Origin: Lumbricus rubellus
Lineage: Eukaryota > Annelida > Clitellata > Crassiclitellata > Lumbricidae
Assembly: GCA_945859605.1 (NCBI GenBank)
Contig: OX243822.1
Location: 6,036,400-6,100,399 of the forward strand
Length of the DNA stretch: 64,000 nt
Direction of reading: 5' to 3'
The position numbers and the translations under genes are program-made. The notes beneath the pieces are model-generated. The model was not told the DNA's origin and ran no database searches. It saw nothing but the letters and a program-made list of their open reading frames with translations. Shown one piece after another: positions 52,251-63,847 of this stretch (the stretch's first letter is position 1; the number at the start of each line of letters is the position of its first letter).

Positions 52251-53144
52251 ACTCTGAAAAATCTATTTGACTCGATGACTAATCGACTTGAGGTTGTAAT
52301 AAAGAGTAAATAAAACATTATTAAATACTAAATGATAATTTGTATTAATTAATTATGTGTGCCACTTGTGTGGATTAACAATAATGGTCGTACAATATTG
52401 TTTGCGGCCTGGACGTTTACTTTGCAGGAATATGATGACGTCACGGATATTGGCGCTCAAATTATTTTTGATTAAGTGAGCTAGTGATCTATTTTTTGGC
52501 GTAACATTCTCATTTGAACAACCTATCCGCCAGTGTACAACTTTCCACATTATAGGCTAATGTGTGTAACATAATTATAGGCTATTAATTTTGTCTGCAT
52601 TCAAAATCGTTCTCTACCTATCGAGACACCCTATAGGCCTAATAGTGTCGCATTATAATGAGTATGATTCATTGTATAAGCTTAAATTACAGTTTTACAA
52701 ATACTTTTTTGTCCAACTACAATGACAGAAAATTAATGGTCCCCAGAAAGTTGACAAAATGATAATCGGCCTAGTTTTTCAGCTGCTGTTTGCACCTTCT
52801 GAAACGAATTTGCCGGAAAAAACATGCGAAGCATGAAAATAAATATTATTAAATATTCCCGAATTGCACAACAAACATAGAACAATTTAATGTAGAACCG
52901 TCCATATCAACTCTTCACAATACAAACAATGTCAAACCACTTTGAGATTAACTGTAGCCTATATCATAATGAACTATTCATATAGCTCCTTTCAGAATAC
53001 ATGAACCTCATCGCTGTCCATGAAGAAACCATTCGGGATGGTAATGACCAATGGACCGTCCGTCTGCCTCTTGGATAGAGACGGCAGAGAATGCAGCTTG
53101 CGCTGAGAGAGGGTTTACACCCTATACAGCAACAGTGGATAGTT
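52251..53144. other. Intergenic, nothing recognised
   Basis: AT-rich without coding signal on either strand. Confidence 0.4.
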
Positions 53145-53336
53145 CTACTTCTTCCTTCCCTGCTTCATGAGGTCCGGCATTCCTAGGATAGCGTCGATAT
53201 ACCCGGAGTTGCGTTTGATGCCCTGGAAAGGTGGATGAAGGATGCTTCGTTCCAGCGATGATGGATAAAGACTAGAATCGTGTTTAGGAGGCTGTGAAAG
53301 GACGGTCGCCAGTCGAAGAACCTCTCGCCAGGCTTC
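53145..53336 (-). CDS. Candidate terminal exon, gene unknown (63 aa + stop)
   Basis: An acceptor-like ...tttttgaag precedes a 64-codon frame reading EAWREVLRLATVLSQPP ... SGYIDAILGMPDLMKQG and then TAG. The amino acid pattern looks like real protein rather than chance. I could not join it in phase to the exon at 54047-54221 or to the gene at 58-64 kb. The polypyrimidine tract is weak. The family is not recognised. Confidence 0.4.
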   Translation of the reverse strand, partial: EAWREVLRLATVLSQPPKHDSSLYPSSLERSILHPPFQGIKRNSGYIDAILGMPDLMKQGRKK

Positions 53337-53639
53337 CTTCAAAAATAATAATTATAATAATAAGCTTCGTGCAATTTCAATCTGACACAACCATGGCTTT
53401 TTAACGTGCAGTTGTACACAAAATGTTCAGTTCTAAATGGATTTGTGCAGTTGTACAAGCACTTCTGCACAGTTAAAACTAGCAAAAAGGTCATTGTCCT
53501 CAGATTGGAAGTAATTTACTTGGAGGATGGAAAAGGAAAGAAAGGATTGTGCAGTTCAAAAAATTTCTTTAAAACAGCCCTGAGAAAAACTAAGCCTATG
53601 CCAAACAGAATTTTCATCAATCAAAATTAATTTTACTTA

Positions 53640-53890
53640 AGTGGAAGTGGTGTTTGCGAAAAGATTCTTGCTGAAATTGAAGCTGGATTTATGAACCACA
53701 CTGTCTTGTTATTTAAATAAGCTTATCGGTTGGATTGGTAAAGAAAATAGTTGTTCAATGCTCACAATAAGTGGAAGTGGTGTTTGCGAAAAGATTCTTT
53801 GCTGAAATTGAAGCTGGATTTATGAACCACAATTGTTATTTAAATATCGGTTGGATTGGTAAAGAAAATAGTTGTTCGATGCTCAAAATA
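53640..53890. repeat. Tandem duplication of about 128 bp
   Basis: aagtggaagtggtgtttgcg ... atagttgttc(a/g)atgctca occurs twice with a few changes and one 9-base deletion in the second copy. Confidence 0.85.
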
Positions 53891-54046
53891 ATAGAAGCTA
53901 GATTGATGAAAGAAATTCATGCCTAAAAATTAATGGAAGCTTAGTTTTCCTCCTCTTTTCTCCAGGCTTAGGTCTGGCACCACCAGAGTAGACCTACAAG
54001 CGACCATTACGTTGTTTGCAAATAAAATGACATCGAATTTCATATT

Positions 54047-54221
54047 TTAAAAAATCAGCTCCTGCCACCAACCGGTGAGGTTCTCGTCGCTATTGGAAAC
54101 TCTGAACTGGAGAAGGAGTCGAGGAATGCGGATGACGTCATCGTGACGTACCATTCGCTCGTCACCAGAAGACAGCAGACGACAGCGAGAAGAGACATTG
54201 CACGGATTCGCGCCATTTCCA
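54047..54221 (-). CDS. Candidate exon, gene unknown (57 aa + stop)
   Basis: Good acceptor (catttgtttcag) on the minus strand, then a frame reading GNGANPCNVSSRC ... DDVIRIPRLLLQFRVSN ... NLTGWWQELIF and TAA. A possible donor (accg/gttggt) lies inside it, so it may be internal. The composition looks coding. No family is recognised and no partner exon was found. Confidence 0.4.
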
Positions 54222-54549
54222 CTGAAACAAATGACAGGATTTAGAGTAAAATATTTTAATATGGAAATATCTGAACGATAAAAACAGCCAAGGTCCTCAA
54301 AAGAGGCGGATGGTTTTCCATTTTGGGGTTAGGGGTTCCGTGGACGTTGTCGCGAAATAAACTATACATTATACAAAGTCAGCTTTAGAAATTATGGAAC
54401 TTTATCTCCGGGGTTAGGGGCTGAGCCCGTAAAACCAGGCCCTCTATAATTCGCCCAGGCACTATAAATAGACTATTGATTTTTGAATAGCCTGCAGTAA
54501 CAAATAACTAGTGCTAACAGTTTTCCCTCCACTGCGCCATTTTGTGAGT

Positions 54550-54690
54550 ACTGCCCTCCTGGTCTCGGTCTCTGGTCCAGTCAATAAATAGACCTGGTCT
54601 CGGTCTCTCTGGTCCAATCAATATTAGACACGTCACGTTCTATGGTCCAATTAATTTTAGACTTGGTCTCGGTCTCTGGTCCAATCAATC
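54550..54690. repeat. Short tandem array (ggtctcggtctctggtcca)
   Basis: Four variants of a 35-45 bp unit, cctggtctcggtctctggtc followed by caatcaat-type spacers. Confidence 0.65.
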
Positions 54691-54739
54691 AATCGTTATA
54701 AGATCGTCAATAAGCTCGTTAAGAGTCGTTAATAAACTC

Positions 54740-54830
54740 GTTTTTAAACCCGCTAGTAAGCTGGTGCCCTGCGCTTGTCTTTTGAGTGACGCTTTAGAAG
54801 CTCTGAGCTTACGATTACGATTACGAAGGT
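54740..54830 (+). repeat. SINE-B copy with GATTAC tail
   Basis: taagctggtgccctgcgctt ... cttacgattacgattacgaa, matching the segments before genes 1 and 3. Confidence 0.6.
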
Positions 54831-55386
54831 AAGGATCAGGTTTACACTGGTTGGCTCGCGCAGACACGTATAAAAGGTACAAAACCTACCTTATGGCTCT
54901 GCTTTAGCGTTCGCTGTAGTCTTTCGCTAGCAACGCACTTGATCAGTCTTATATAGGAAGGCGATGTATTATAGGCTTTCAGTGAAGTCTTTTTGGGAGT
55001 CGTTTATCACTCGTAGATTGCCTCCTAGTGCAAACGGCTCGCAGGAGCAGGAGAGGACAATAGACTTAATTAGATAGAATGCGAAAGATTCGTCCAGATA
55101 AAAGGATTTTCGAGTTTTGAATCGACATCGTGCCAGGCGCTGGATGGCGCTAGGAACAGTGCGGACTCCGTGATGAATGGTCTGTTTGAGATAGAGGACT
55201 TCCGGGGACGCTTGTTTCGACCGGAAGATGTATGACGTCATCTATTAACTGCAGTTTGTTGCTTTCAGATTCAGAAGAAGACAATAATTATAAATATCTA
55301 TAGGGACCTAGCTGCAAGGGCGAGAATTGGCGTAGGGTGGGTCGAGGGAGTTAAACCCTTAATCTTTCTTCGAATCCCATAGCAAA
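54831..55386. other. Intergenic, no supported gene
   Basis: A minus-strand frame (about 55060-55241) has some exon-like character but no convincing splice context. Otherwise empty. Confidence 0.3.
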
Positions 55387-55743
55387 CATGGGCACCCGCA
55401 CACAGGGGCAAGAGGGGGCACTTGCCCCTGGAATATCGGCACCTATTATTCTAACTAGGCCTACTACTTTTCGTTTTAACAAATTTCTTCGCGTTAAAGA
55501 ACCCTGCTTCTTAGCATCAATTTTTTATTTTTAGCATTATTTTGTCTTTGCAAAAGGAAACTATTCGCATTAAAAATGGTGCACAAAATTAAATTGAGAA
55601 ATTTGCATTGAGAAACCTCTTTAAAATGCCCATAGGCCTATTCTTATAATTTCCACCTATGAATTTTTCAAGCCCTTGTTACTAAAAAAGTTAACATCGC
55701 CAATTTTTGTCGCCTCCTGCAAACATTTCTGCGGGCGCCCATG
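55387..55743. mobile_element. Small TIR element (MITE), about 357 bp
   Basis: The ends CATGGGCACCCGCA and TGCGGGCGCCCATG form an imperfect inverted repeat; the interior is AT-rich and non-coding. The superfamily is unclear. Confidence 0.55.
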
Positions 55744-56175
55744 ATGACAAAGACTTCATTTCACTCCTCAACTCCACATAAATCAACGTCTGACACCTCA
55801 GTTATCTTTCTACATTATTCCCATACTGTTCAAACGTTTTGGGCACTTAACCGCTGCTCTCACTTTGGCAGTGCCACTGTGCCAGTCCAAAGCCATGGGA
55901 AGAGGTGGAGGCGACACTAATCATCATTGATGTGGCACAGTGCCATAGTGTCGTTAAACAGCAACCCGGGTTTAGGGCCCTATAGATAGGCTACGTCATT
56001 GCGCAAAGAATTACGCTTAGGTCTACCACAGTATAGAATAACAAATCTAGGCTATACTGTGGGCCTACACAGGGCTTGAGATGTGACTGGACGGCCATGG
56101 ACAGCGTCCATGCACTTATTTTAAAATATAAACGCCGTCCTGCCACTTATTGGTCAGGACAGCCTGAAAATTCTG
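55744..56175. other. Intergenic, nothing recognised
   Basis: Contains small inverted tracts around cagtgccactgtgcc/ggcacagtgcc (55870-55950) but no gene. Confidence 0.35.
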
Positions 56176-56179
56176 GGGA

Positions 56180-56300
56180 TACTCAATTTCTGACCCAGTT
56201 AGCTACCTCGGTAAGAGAGCTGCTGGCGGCCGCGCGTCTGTGAAAGAGAGCGTGCGGGCCGCGGTTCGATTCCCGAAGTTGGCTATTAATTTTCAGACAT
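56180..56300 (+). repeat. tRNA-like SINE head
   Basis: agttagctacctcggtaaga (box-A-like) and ggttcgattcccga (box B) at tRNA spacing, but the stems are interrupted by a GC-rich insertion, so a working tRNA is unlikely. Confidence 0.5.
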
Positions 56301-56494
56301 TCAAAATCTCGGGATAGCATGGTACGTCCTCGGGGACCTAAATGGCGTGGCGTCCATTCAAACGGGCGAGCGGTGTTGATTGTTGAAGAATCTCACCCTC
56401 AGGGTCGAGGCCATAGACGGCCGTTAGGCCTAAAAATCCGATTACATTTAGGGGCTACATTTTTCGTGACACCGGCTCGTATGTCTCCAATGAT

Positions 56495-56580
56495 ATCCTA
56501 TTATATATATATATAAATATAAATTATAAATATATATAATAGATGATATCATTATAATATATTATATATATATTCGTTTA
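56495..56580. repeat. AT-rich palindromic tract
   Basis: Alternating TA runs (tattatatatatatataaat and its near inverse) able to form a cruciform. Confidence 0.6.
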
Positions 56581-56779
56581 TGTGCGTTCAGATCGTTCCA
56601 TCTCTTGGAATGAACCTTCCGTCTTGACTTATCGTCCGCTGGAAATGCATAAAAATATCCCAGCTCAGGAATCTGACATGAACAATGGACAGTATAACTT
56701 ATCGTTCTATTTTGATTAGATCTATAAATATTGCAGTTTGAACGTTTTTCAGCCTTCCAAAGCGCTAGGTAATTAGTCA

Positions 56780-56965
56780 TACACACACACATACGCACGC
56801 ACACACACACGCACAAATACGCACGCGCACACGCAAACATCTACAAGCACATCTACACACAAATATACACACACCCACATACACGTATACACACACTCAT
56901 CCACACATAAGTTAGACATACACCCACATACACATTGTGTGCGCGCGCGTGTGTGTGCGCGCGCT
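56780..56965. repeat. Imperfect (CA)n/(CG-CA) microsatellite
   Basis: Alternating purine-pyrimidine array that ends in (GC)n(GT)n near 56940; a Z-DNA-prone sequence. Confidence 0.8.
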
Positions 56966-57059
56966 CGGGGGCTTACTCAGATGCGCTTTATCGTAGTCTC
57001 AGAACCGTTCTTTTCCGTCGAGGTTGGGTCTGGAGCGCTCCTCATTGGCACTCACAGGG

Positions 57060-57214
57060 CAGTGGCGTAGCCGAGGGGGGGGGTTCGGGGATAAAACCCC
57101 CATTAGCTTAGGAAAAAACGTTTTTTAAAGGTTATTTGTCCAATTATATAAGAAAAAAACAAGCATCCGGCCGTAACCCCCGCCCCCTATCAGAAATTCC
57201 TGGCTACGCCGCTG
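57060..57214. mobile_element. Small hAT-like MITE, 155 bp
   Basis: Ends CAGTGGCGTAGCC and GGCTACGCCGCTG with C-rich subterminal runs. The flanking duplication is not clear (cacaggg/cacgcgc), so the superfamily is assigned on ends only. Confidence 0.6.
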
Positions 57215-57835
57215 CACGCGCATTAGACAACACGCTGGCACGAAGAGCGAGAGGTAACGAGTTCGCGTCCCGTTTATGGCGGACGTGCTTTGTAGGCTGC
57301 TATTAGCCCCGGGTGTTTTCTGTCTGTTTGTTCCGTTAGTAGTTAAGATTGATGTTAATTAAGATTGTTGCATAACTTGTACTTGTAGGCCTACAACGCA
57401 GTGCACCTGCAGGCATTTCATTAAAGAAAAATTATTATTGTATATTAAGATCTTTGTGAGTTCGTAGTCAAAATCATTTTAACATTGTGCAGGGTTGACT
57501 CATCAATGACTCTACAAAAAAGTTAAGTATTTGAAAAACAAGAAGCAGAATGCTGAATGAAAAAATTTATACCAACAGCTAATCATTTGTTTTACAAATC
57601 TAGCAAAAAATCATCATAACAAGAATGTTCGCTGCATCTGAAAAATGCATCATCACTCAATATAAGCAGCATAATATCACTTGCTTTAAAGTCTCTCTTC
57701 AACGCAATTCAACAGATTTCTCATTCAATAGTAAGTTGCTAAATGACTCATCACACACTATGTTTTGTTGTCTATACAAGTTCACACGCATGTAGGCCTA
57801 TTTATGTATTGTACGCAATCATCTATGTATGTGTA
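57215..57835. other. Intergenic, possible SINE relic
   Basis: A box-B-like gagttcgcgtcccg near 57260 and a (tta)n tail near 57435 suggest an old SINE. Nothing else is recognised. Confidence 0.3.
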
Positions 57836-57839
57836 TGCT

Positions 57840-58140
57840 TGTATATAATGTATGTACGTATGTGTGTGTGCATGTCTTATTGTGACTATGTATGTATGCA
57901 TGCATAGCCTACATTTATGCATGTATTTGAATATGTATTTATGTGTATGCATTTGTTATTGTGCCTATTTATATACGTACATGTACGTACGCACAAATCT
58001 GCATATATACATGTTTGCATGCAAGCACATGTACATGCACATATGAGTGTGTGTGTGTGACTGCGTCTGTGTGTGTGTGTGTCTGCGTGTGTCTGCGTCT
58101 GTGTGCGTGTGTGTGTGTCCGTGTGTGTGTGTCCGTGTGA
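57840..58140. repeat. (TG)n/(ATGT)n-rich array
   Basis: Degenerate TG and TGTATG repeats, tightening to (TG)n at 58045-58140. Short Cys/Val frames across it are not genes. Confidence 0.75.
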
Positions 58141-58176
58141 ATGTTGTTACATGTATTGAGCTTGTATCAATAATAA

Positions 58177-61100
58177 TTAACGTGGAATAAGAGATTTGTC
58201 TTTCGTGATGATGTTCATCTGGTTGATTCGCGACTGGATTCGACGTCCGAGTTGACCTTGTTTGCAGCGCAGGAAACGATCGAGTTCCGTTTCACGCTGA
58301 CCCCTAGAAATAATTATGGGAAGAAAGATACAGGTGAAGTTGAAGGTTAAGGTTAAGAAGGGTGGAGTAGTTATTCCAGTTTCAATTGGTATTATGAGGT
58401 AAATGGATGGAAGGATGAATGGATGGGTGGGTGGATGGATGGATGGATTGAATGAATGAGGGATGAATGGGTGGATGGATGGAAGACTTGGCTGATTGAT
58501 TGATGGTTGATTGGTGGAACTTGTCATGTTGATTGATTGATTGAGAGATGAATGGATGGACAGATGAAAGGATGAATAGATGGATTGATCGATGGATGGA
58601 TAAAAGGATGTATGGATAGATGGATAGATTGAGGGATGATTGGAGGGACACGTATGGATAGATGAAGGGGCGGATGATTGAAGGATGAATAGATGGATGG
58701 GTAGAGTAGATATACAGCCTTCTGACTTTCATTGCATGTAAATACAAAATAATAATGAGAGAGAACAAAAGAAGATAAATTTTAAGAAAACTAATTCAAC
58801 ATGAAGACGATATCTTGCCTTTGAATTGGACCGTTGATTCCAAACGGAAGGTTAGTCGCTGGAAGTCGACCAGTCTCAGCAGCGGCAACAACTGGAGACT
58901 CACTGAAACAAAGAATGTTAAATATTATTATGTTCTTATGTTTGTATGCGCACTTGCTATAGCGCCCCTACAAGCGCACTACTCAGAGGCGCTCCCGACT
59001 ACAGCGCGGACACTGAATCGGAGTTTCATGCCGAAGCGCTGAGAAATTGTGAGTGAGGGACTTGCCCAAGGTCCCTACGATAATTTACATTTACACGTGA
59101 AATTTACATGAACATTTACATGAACATTTCCATTTACCAACCACTTACATTCACGTGTACATTGACAAGAACATTTCCATTTATACAAACATTAGATTCA
59201 CATGTACATTTGCATGAACATTCACAATGCACATATACACAACGTACATTACGTTCCCATGACAACTGTAATCAAATCAAATCAGCATTACAATCAACAG
59301 TATCATATACTCACTTCTCCTTGATTTCCTTTGCCTCGTCCTCCGATAAACAGCTGACGTCAACGGTTGCGAACTGCGCTCGAACCATCTCAGGCGTCAG
59401 CTGCACGTCATCCACGTCACCAGCACCTCTGGAAGAAAATGAGATTACGCAGTTTTATTAGCATGTACAATTCATGTAAATGTTCGTGTAAACATACATG
59501 GAAGTGTAGTGCAAATGTCGATGTAAGTGAAGGAGGACTTGATGCTCAAGAAACCGTCTCAAGAGAGGGAGGATCGAATCGAGACTCTCCAAGTTACAAA
59601 GCAAACACTTGAAATCAATCAGCTCCTTAGACACGTGTAATAATAGAACACCTTCTGAAATTGGTGTTTGACGACTTAAATAATTCCACGGAGCGCCATG
59701 CTTTCTCCTTCTTAGTAATCATTGACCGTGTCGCGAGCTTTTATAGCATCGCTTGCAACCGTTTCAAAGGTGTCTAAAAATCATGGTCAGAAGTGGACGT
59801 TAGAGACTTTTTACAATACGACTAGATGAGCATTTTAAACAAATGGGCTGACTTGTCTCACTCTAGTGCGTCAACACAATGCACAAATTCAACACCTCCT
59901 CAAACAGGTCTTTGCGGGATGCCACTCTGAATTTTCAAAACAAAGCAGATCCTGATAAAAAAAGCTAGAAAAAAGGTAAGCAGGGATTTACTTTGAGAAA
60001 TATATGAAATTTGTCTGAAGTTGATGAAAAACAGGTTTAAAACACAAACGAAATTTCAACTGTACTGTATACAGCTTAGCAATAACGTTCAGATGTCAAA
60101 AACCTAAAACCTTTTTGAACCTTGATTACGCAATATTTAAAAAATCTTCAAAATGTGTAGTGCCTATTTTGTGAAAATGCATAGAAAAAATTAATAAATG
60201 CCTAAGAAATTGCTGATATTGCTGATACAGCTCTTTTTTAACACGAAAAACCTGCGTTGGAAAAAAGCTAGACCCTGAGGAATAACTCCTAGAAACCTAT
60301 AGGCGAGCGTAAAAACCTAGATCCAGGTGGAAAAAGCTAAGAGTGGCATCTCTCGGTGTTTGACTACTTCAATTATTTCACAGAACTTTAAAATTTATTG
60401 TCGTTGATTAATTTTTTGTCGTGTCCCATGCTTTTATAGCATCGCTTGAAACCGTTTCAAAGGTGTCTAAAATTGACAGTCAGACAAGAAGACAATTAAA
60501 CTTTCAAATATTGTCCCATTCTTTTATATAATCGGCTGATAAATTTTAAAAGGTGCATAAGATTGATCATCAGAAATGATAGCTCAAGACCGTGCTATCC
60601 GCATGTCAAGACAATCTTGACAAGACAATCTTGAGACAATACCAACCAGTGGCCCGCGGGCCAAAAGTGGCCCGCCAGGCAAAAAATGTCCTCATCTGGT
60701 CTCCCTTACATGGCTTTTGTGGGCGTTGAGAAAAAATCTCAGAGATTTTACATTACATTACATAGTTGAGCAACAAGTCCCTATAATACTGGGCAGAGTC
60801 TTGTGTTAATAACAATTCTTAGTATTGTCTCTATTGTCTCTAGTCTCTTTTGTCTCTCTTGTTGCTTAGTATTGTCTCTATTGTCTCTCTTGTCTCTTAG
60901 TATTGTCTCTATTGTCTCTCTTGTCTCTTAGTATTGTCTCTATTGTCTCTCTTGTCTCTTAGTATTGTCTCTATTGTCTCTTGGTATTGTCTCTATTGTC
61001 TCTTAGTATTGTCTCTATTGTCTCTTAGTATTGTCTCTATTGTCTCTTAGTATTGTCTCTATTGTCTCTTAGTATTGTCTCTATTGTCTCTTAGTATTGT

Positions 61101-62173
61101 CTCTATTGTCTCTTAGTATTGTCTCTATTGTCTCTCTTGTCTCTTAGTATTGTCTCTATTGTCTCTCTTGTCTCTTAGTATTGTCTCTATTGTCTCTATT
61201 GTTGCTTAGTATTGTCTTTATTGTCTCTCTTGTCTCTTAGTATTGTCTCTATTGTCTCTCTTGTCTCTTAGTATTGTCTCTATTGTCTCTCTTGTCTCTT
61301 AGTATTGTCTCTATTGTCTCTCTTGTCTTTTAGTATTGTCTCTATTGTCTCTTAGTATTGTCTCTATTGTCTCTCTTGTCTCTTAGTATTGTCTCTATTG
61401 TCTCTATTGTTGCTTAGTATTGTCTTTATTGTCTCTATTGTCTCTTAGTATTGTCTCTATTGTCTCTCTTGTCTCTTAGTATTGTCTCTATTGTCTCTCT
61501 TGTCTCTTAGTATTGTCTCTATTGTCTCTCTTGTCTTTTAGTATTGTCTCTATTGTCTCTATTGTTGCTTAGTATTGTCTCTATTGTCTCTCTTGTCTCT
61601 TAGTATTGTCTCTATTGTCTCTCTTGTCTCTTAGTATTGTCTCTATTGTCTCTCTTGTCTCTTAGTATTGTCTCTATTGTCTCTCTTGTCTCTTAGTTTT
61701 GTCTCTATTGTCTCTCTTGTCTCTTAGTATTGTCTCTATTGTCTCTATTGTTCCTCAGTATTGTCTATATATTGTCTTCTTACCCGGTGGTCTGTTCACT
61801 GATTCCCATTCTGTCGTCTTTCGGCAGTGAATCGAAAAGGAGAGGAACATCAAACGGAAGCAGCTCCTCACTGAATGGATCCTTCCTGGAAAGAAATGCA
61901 AAGCTTTTCCATGTGTATAATGTAAGACACGGAAATTGAATGAAATTTACGCATAAATGGGAAACTGGAAAACTCAGTGTAAAGTGACACATTGACTCGA
62001 GCACAGCATGTAAAGAAGAGAAAAGTGATCTGGCCTTGCAGGAAACTATGATGAATTTAATTTACAATGGATTCTTCCAACACCACCTCCTCTTCCTAGT
62101 TTTACTCCTTTTTCATCATCATTATCATCAAACATCGTCGTCGTCGTCGTCGTCGTCGTCGTCCTCGTCATCG

Positions 62174-62271
<98 letters not shown>

Positions 62272-63847
62272 TTCATCTTCATCTTCCTCTTCATCCGCTG
62301 CTCTTTGTATCCTTCCTCCTCCTCCTCCTCCTCCTCCTCCTCCTCCTCCACCGCCTCCTCTTCTTCTCCCTTCTCTTTTTCTTTCTTACCCTTCTTCATC
62401 TTCATTTTCATCATCATTTCCCTCCTCTCCCTCCTTCCACTCTCTTCCCCTCCCCTACTCTACCTTACACTCCCTTCCATTTCCTTTCCCTCCTCTCCTC
62501 TCCACTCCCCTCCCCTCCTACCCTCAACTCCCTTTCCTTCCTATTCATTTTACTACCTTCCCCTTCCCTCGCTCGCCTTTTCCCATCTCCTTCTCTCCTT
62601 TCCGTATTCCTCTCCATTTACCTCTTTCTCTTATCTTCTGCAACATCCCTTACACCAATAAGAGACTGATCATTCCATGGATCACCTACCATCTTGGCAC
62701 CCAGACGTTCGACAACGATGGAACACCGGAAAGAGACGCAATCGAAGGAGATGGAAATTTCTTCCACGACATCACTCCCTTTATGATATCCTACAACAAC
62801 ACACACAACACGCGTGCAAGTAAACGTCAGATCTCAGAGACACTGCTAGATTTGGCACTATACAAATGTGTCTATAGATCCTGCAACAATTGACCCGCAT
62901 ATAGTACTTCAATCATTTAAATATAGCCAGAAAACCATAATAATATGTTGGGACGCGGTAGTGTAGTGGTGGCGTCCATTCCTTGGAGCAGGAGGTTCGA
63001 GGTTCGAATCCACGCTCAAGCTGCCGAGTAGGGACATTGGGCAAGTTCTTCGCAATTGCTCATGCGCTTTGGCGTGATACTTCGATTCAGTGTCCGCTCT
63101 GTAGTCGGGAGCGCTTCTGAGTAGCAATCTTGAAGGGGCGCTATAACAAGTACACACACATACATGTAATATAGTCAGAAAACCTTTTTATACAGCTCTA
63201 ATCATATTCATGTAATGAAATAAACCACACATCCATGGTACGCAAAGAAATGGTAGGCCCCTATTTAATTTGGAAGACTACCAGTATTCACAATGGATGT
63301 ATTTTACTTTTGCAAACTTATTTAAGAAGTGAAAAGGAAAATTTTGAGAGAAATTCTTCACTGCAAGAGTTGTAGACTCGTGGAATGGCTTGGATGACAA
63401 CACTGTCACAGCTCTGCTAATAGGAAGTGAAGAAAAATGAGCTGTTAAATGTTCCAGGTGAATTTGCAGTGGCTCTGGCACTTAAAATCCCTGTAATACT
63501 ATCTTATTGTATTGTATTGTATTGTATCTGACCACTTATAAAGCGCATCTCGCAATAAGAGCCTTTCCGAAGCGCTCCCAGTGCGTGCAACTCCCGAAAG
63601 AAAAGGCAAGTTTTATGCAGTCACAACACCAGAGCGCTTTGATTTTGCCTTGCATGGCAAACTTACACAGTAAACATAATATTACACCACCACCTACCTC
63701 TCTGTCAAGGTACTGCTTCTGCGTGGACATATGTGGATTTGTAGAATCCGTGGAGAAATATCGTGGAAGGGGGCAGAGGTGGAAATCGGGATCCGTCTCT
63801 GAGTACGGAAGATGGCTCTGGAAAGACATCAGGCCTGGAACTGGATT
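58177..63847 (-). CDS. Spliced gene, last six exons (226 codons including stop), family unknown
   Basis: Exons in transcript order: 63698-63847, 62690-62790, 61784-61885, 59315-59428, 58819-58902 and 58177-58303. Each has an AG acceptor and phases match at all five junctions; the summed length is exactly divisible by three. Donors are GT except the last, which is GC (AAAG/GCAAGA). The protein reads [79 protein letters not shown] and ends KDKSLIPR. If the GC intron is not removed, translation stops at a TAG at 58791. I see no signal peptide, membrane span or known domain. The 5' exons lie beyond the window. The introns contain SINE-A, a 0.95-kb minisatellite, a MITE and microsatellites. Exon calls are by eye, not by alignment to a homologue. 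Confidence 0.65.
58385..58705. repeat. (ATGG)n-type tetranucleotide array
   Basis: Imperfect gatggatgg repeats within the last intron of the minus-strand gene. They produce spurious Pro/Ser/His-rich frames. Confidence 0.85.
58947..59081 (-). repeat. SINE-A tail and core
   Basis: cgcacttgctatagcgcccc ... cggagtttcatgccgaagcg ... cttgcccaaggtccctacg, matching other copies; the tRNA-like head is absent. It lies in an intron. Confidence 0.75.
59085..59245. repeat. Degenerate (acatttacatga)n repeat
   Basis: A 12-18 bp motif (acatttacatgaacatttcc) repeats about eight times with variation, immediately after the SINE-A fragment. Confidence 0.65.
59640..60580. repeat. Direct repeats flanking a small TIR element
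   Basis: A unit containing gcttttatagcatcgcttg and ccgtttcaaaggtgtctaaa occurs at about 59660-59790 and 60360-60470, with a weaker third copy after 60500. Between the first two lies a sequence bounded by GATGCCACTCT (59918-59928) and AGAGTGGCATC (60340-60350), a possible 430-bp MITE. Confidence 0.6.
60695..60770 (+). repeat. SINE-B related fragment with ACATT tail
   Basis: ctggtctcccttacatggct ... ttttacattacattacata, the same form as at 26325-26440. Confidence 0.45.
60815..61765. repeat. Minisatellite built from ATTGTCTCT units, about 0.95 kb
   Basis: Higher-order repeats of 21 and 31 bp (cttagtattgtctctattgt plus optional ctctcttgtct) run for nearly a kilobase and stop about 20 bases before the donor site of exon 61784-61885. 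It is pyrimidine-rich on the plus strand and therefore purine-rich in the gene's transcript. Confidence 0.9.
62130..62375. repeat. Composite (TCG)n-(CAT)n-(CTT)n-(CTC)n microsatellite
   Basis: Successive trinucleotide blocks, with CAT longest (about 62170-62270), in an intron of the minus-strand gene and followed by a long pyrimidine-rich tract to 62640. The long Ser/Pro frame across it is not a gene. Confidence 0.9.
62945..63155 (+). repeat. SINE-A, full-length copy
   Basis: gggacgcggtagtgtagtgg (box-A-like), ggttcgaatccacgctc (box B), core gctttggcgtgatacttcg and agtcgggagcgcttctgagt, end ggcgctataacaagtac followed by a (aca)n-like tail. This is the best reference copy in the window. It lies in an intron. 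Confidence 0.8.
63310..63525 (+). mobile_element. LINE 3' end fragment
   Basis: A frame reads [17 protein letters not shown] codons (cactgcaagagttgtagactcgtggaatgg), typical of the last part of LINE ORF2, then a stop and a (tattg)n tail at 63505-63530. 5' truncated. Confidence 0.5.

Noticed and set aside
54969..55241. 90-residue minus-strand frame as an exon
   Set aside because: The acceptor is weak, no donor fits and the protein composition is not convincing.
56180..56300. Functional tRNA gene
   Set aside because: The A and B boxes are visible but the arms do not fold into a closed tRNA; a SINE head is the better reading. The same applies to 38195-38325.
60815..61765. CRISPR-like array
   Set aside because: Repeats are contiguous minisatellite units without unique spacers, in animal DNA.
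62036..62893. 285-codon plus-strand frame with poly-Ser and poly-Pro
   Set aside because: It is produced by the composite trinucleotide array and the pyrimidine tract, and overlaps a well-supported minus-strand exon at its end.
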